A stretch of 64,000 bases of DNA. Source: Lytechinus variegatus. Taxonomy: Eukaryota; Echinodermata; Echinoidea; Temnopleuroida; Toxopneustidae. The notes beneath the pieces were generated by a model. That model saw only the letters and a list, made by a program, of their open reading frames with translations. It did no database searches and was not told the DNA's origin. Shown piece by piece: positions 61,559-64,000 of the stretch. The number at the start of each line of letters is the position of its first letter. The stretch's first letter is position 1. The position numbers were made by a program, and so were the translations under genes. The stretch is from positions 39,089,180 to 39,153,179 of the forward strand of contig NC_054740.1 in the NCBI RefSeq assembly GCF_018143015.1, written 5' to 3'.

Positions 61559-62057
61559 AGGGGAAGTTCACCCTGAAGAAAACTTTGTTGTAAAAATAGC
61601 AGAAAAAATAGTAAAAAATATTGGTGAAGGTTTGAGGAAAATCCGTTAAAGAGTAAGAAAGTTATTAGAGTTCAAAATTTTGGATTTGTGACGTCATAAA
61701 CGAGCAGCTGCCCCATGTGTTATGTAATATAAAATGTATGAATTTCAAATTTTGTATATGGTTCCTGATGACTTAATTCTGTTTTCTTTTCATGATCGGG
61801 TGTGAAATGATTTGTCTATTGATATACAAAAGTTACAGTGAAAACCATTTTCAATTTTCTCAGAAAATGACATTTCATTGATTTTTTAACATTCGCTATG
61901 TAGGAATGCTGCTCGCATATGACGTCACAAATCAAATAATTGAAATTCTAATAACTTTTTAATTATTTGATGAATTTTTCTCAAACCTTCAGCAATATTT
62001 TTTATTATTTTTTCTGCTATTTTTACAATAAACTTTTTGTCAGGGTGAACTTCCCCT
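61559..62057. mobile_element. 499-bp TTAA-type MITE
   Basis: Ends AGGGGAAGTTCACCCTGA and TCAGGGTGAACTTCCCCT are perfect inverted copies, flanked by TTAA on both sides (61555-61558 and 62058-62061). Sister units have a single TTAA in TTGTTAAGTAACTTTC, so the insertion is clean. TTAA duplications are made by piggyBac and Kolobok transposases; the autonomous partner is not in this window. Confidence 0.9.
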
Positions 62058-62335
62058 TTAAGTAATTTTCAGTCTTAAAACACATTTCATGAAAATGATC
62101 TTTTAGACATTGACGAATATTTGAATCGAGCATCATGATTGTGACACAGGTCACTGCTAAATTTAACTATCTTGTGGCCATGACGACGAATTACCGTGCT
62201 TTTGATTTGCAAAGGTCACGTGACTAAATCACCAGATTTTATAGAACTGTGAAGTTTGAATGCATCATGGACAAGCCAAGAACTTGGTAGAATTGATTCG
62301 AAGTTAACTTTTCATAATCAGACCAGAAATATCAA

Positions 62336-62416
62336 CTTGCGACGGCCGAGTGGTTAAGGCGTTTGACTAGAAATCAAATGGGATCTTCCCGCGCAGGATT
62401 TGAACCTGATGTCACG
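62336..62416 (+). pseudogene. tRNA-Ser(AGA)-like array pseudogene
   Basis: Same structure as 45012. Confidence 0.85.
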
Positions 62417-62756
62417 TGATGTTTTTGCAAAGTCGTAAACGCGGTAATTAGTCACCATGGCCACAGAAAGTTTAATTGAGCTGGAACAGAGTAACACCTG
62501 CGTCAAAATCATGATCCTCAATTCAAATATTCGTGTATAAAAAATAATTTTCATGAAATGTTTTAAGATTGCAAGTTATTCAACAAGGTATGTAACTTGA
62601 TAATTTCGATGAGAGCGTCATTTCTCTGTAAGTTCAAGATAAGTATTTTAAGCATAACATTTCTACGAATATATTGTATAGTGATGAAAGTCAAGATTGT
62701 CACACTCATCTCGTTTTGGAAATAAAAAGAAAACCAAACCACAGGAAGTATATTTC

Positions 62757-62889
62757 CTTCCGAGTAGGATTCGATTTGGAAGAATAGATTCGAAGTTACT
62801 CTTTCATAATCAGACCAGAAATATGAAGTTGCGATGGCCGAGTTGTTAAGGCAATTGACTAGAAATCAAATGGGATATTTCCGCGTAGG
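62757..62889. pseudogene. recombinant tRNA fragments (TGA 3' end joined to AGA-type pseudogene)
   Basis: A minus-strand tRNA 3' end (CCGAGTAGGATTCG) breaks at 62774 and joins flank sequence of another unit. A plus pseudogene at 62828 (GAGTTGTTAAGGC, as in 19273) then breaks at CCGCGTAGG and joins AAACGTGGTAATTAGTC. Two junctions lie in 130 bp. Confidence 0.75.
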
Positions 62890-63202
62890 AAACGTGGTAA
62901 TTAGTCATCATGACCACAAAAGATTTAATTGAGCAGGAACAGAGTAACACCTGCGTCAAAGTCATGATCCTCAATTCAATATTTTAAAGATTATTTTGAT
63001 GAAATGTCTTGAGATTGCAAGACATTCAACAAGGTAATGCAACTTGATAATATTGATGAGAGCATTTTTTCTCCGTAAACTCAAGATAAGTATTTTTAGC
63101 ACAAAATTTCTACAAATATTTTGTATAGGGATGAAAGTCAAGATAGTCACACTCATCTCGTTTTGGAAAAAAAGAGAAAACCAAACCACAGGAAGTACGT
63201 TT

Positions 63203-63284
63203 CGTTGCGAGTAGGATTCGAACCTACGCGGGAAGATCCCATTTGATTTCAAGTCAAACGCCTTAACCACTCGGCCATCGCAAC
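63203..63284 (-). tRNA. tRNA-Ser-TGA: tRNA-Ser(TGA)
   Basis: Consensus 82-nt copy, the last complete tRNA gene in the window. Confidence 0.95.
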
Positions 63285-64000
63285 CTCTTACTGATTGGAA
63301 CAAAGTAAAAATACAATAAATCTATTCGGATTCATTCAACCAACCAACCAACCAGAGATCTTACCTCTTTAAAACCAATAGACCAGTACTGACAACACAG
63401 AAACGTTGAAAAACTAACAACACGCTATAACTGGGCTTGTTTCTTAAAACTTGTGAAGCCACAAACTTGTTATAATAACAAATTTGCGATAACAGTTTAA
63501 AGCTAAGGAAATCCTTCGATTTGATTGGTTAATAGTAAACTTGTTATAGAAATCGGGAATTTGTTATCATAGTAAGTCTTTATGAAACTGAACCCAGGTC
63601 CTGTTACAACTGGCCCTATTGCAACCGGTAAGGTGGCAACGATGCCCAATGTCATCACAATTCATTACTTAAACATTAAAATAAATGTCTTCATTTCACA
63701 ATCCGAGAGACGTAACTGGGCTTACTGTTATAGCGCTCTGTTAGGCTAACAACGTTTCTGTGCGGTTGGCCCTCATTACTAACATATTCAGAATTTTTTA
63801 ATTTTTTATTCTTTGCAAACCGACATTTTGCTGGAGGACTACGGAACATATCAACAAATTATCTTACAAAATGTTCAACCAAAAATCAATAAAAATTGTT
63901 TTGGCATTGATAAAAGTGAAAAATACACTGGCCTGAAGAAATTGCAAAATTAAAAGTAACAAATCGATCTTTTTTACACTTGGATTACCCACAAAATAAG

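Larger units (their letters stand above)
43275..64000. repeat. tRNA-Ser tandem array, right part
   Basis: AGA gene starts at 46323, 48141, 49946, 55648, 57452, 59259 and 61333 give units of 1818, 1805, (5702 with insertion), 1804, 1807 and 2074 bp. Each unit has a plus-strand AGA gene, a plus pseudogene ~500 bp on, and a minus-strand TGA gene. The ~400 bp after AGA and the ~400 bp after TGA (read in their own directions) are homologous, so each unit is a decayed palindrome. A truncated D-arm piece precedes each AGA gene by ~70 bp. The (CCAA)n tract beside the TGA genes varies from two to five copies. The array continues past the window. Confidence 0.95.

Overview
The window is eukaryotic, repeat-rich and AT-rich. 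It has GT-AG introns, polymerase III tRNA genes with internal A and B boxes, LINE remnants, and many small inverted-repeat transposons. The repeat vocabulary (GGCGGATCCAG-ended elements, AAGGTCAAAGGTCA-bearing repeats, TTTCATAAAGCTGTT hairpins, a large tRNA array) points to a marine invertebrate deuterostome, most likely an echinoderm such as a sea urchin. That assignment comes from memory of such genomes and is not proven here.

Layout. Positions 1-18.4 kb are a graveyard of mobile DNA: a LINE 3' end, two foldback elements whose arms are tandem repeats, three elements ending in CAGGGGCGGATCCAG with 5-bp target duplications (one carrying a nested LINE), and several hairpin MITEs. I found no supportable host protein gene there. 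From 18.5 to 20.8 kb and again from 43.3 kb to the end lies one tandem array of ~1.8-2.05-kb units. Each unit carries a tRNA-Ser(AGA) gene on the plus strand, a tRNA-like pseudogene, and a tRNA-Ser(TGA) gene on the minus strand. The two tRNAs face each other and their 3' flanks are inverted copies. The array runs off the right edge.

The central observation is that one tRNA-Ser(AGA) gene is split by a 22.4-kb insertion (20,831-43,274) flanked by a 5-bp duplication, TGGCC. Removing the insertion restores a perfect tRNA and a normal array unit. The insertion carries a promoter-like region at its left end and an intact gene that I reconstruct as 16 coding exons (22,759-39,113, 1,462 codons, every junction in frame with GT-AG borders). 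The predicted protein has C2H2 fingers, a region resembling the family I remember as DUF6729, and a plausible RNase-H-fold transposase core: D630, D698, D724-x2-H727, E886. It ends in a C-x2-C-x9-H-x8-C knuckle. Five of its exons are a recent tandem duplication. The best reading is a very large, intron-rich, tRNA-inserted DNA transposon or a gene derived from one. The known analogy is the Dada superfamily, which inserts in tRNA and snRNA genes.

Three further insertions interrupt the array: 43,503-44,741 (short inverted ends), 51,676-55,554 (about 24-bp inverted ends, no visible target duplication) and 61,559-62,057 (TTAA-flanked MITE). After subtracting them the units return to ~1.8 kb, except the last, which also has a recombination junction. 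The array therefore acts as a dated record of transposition.
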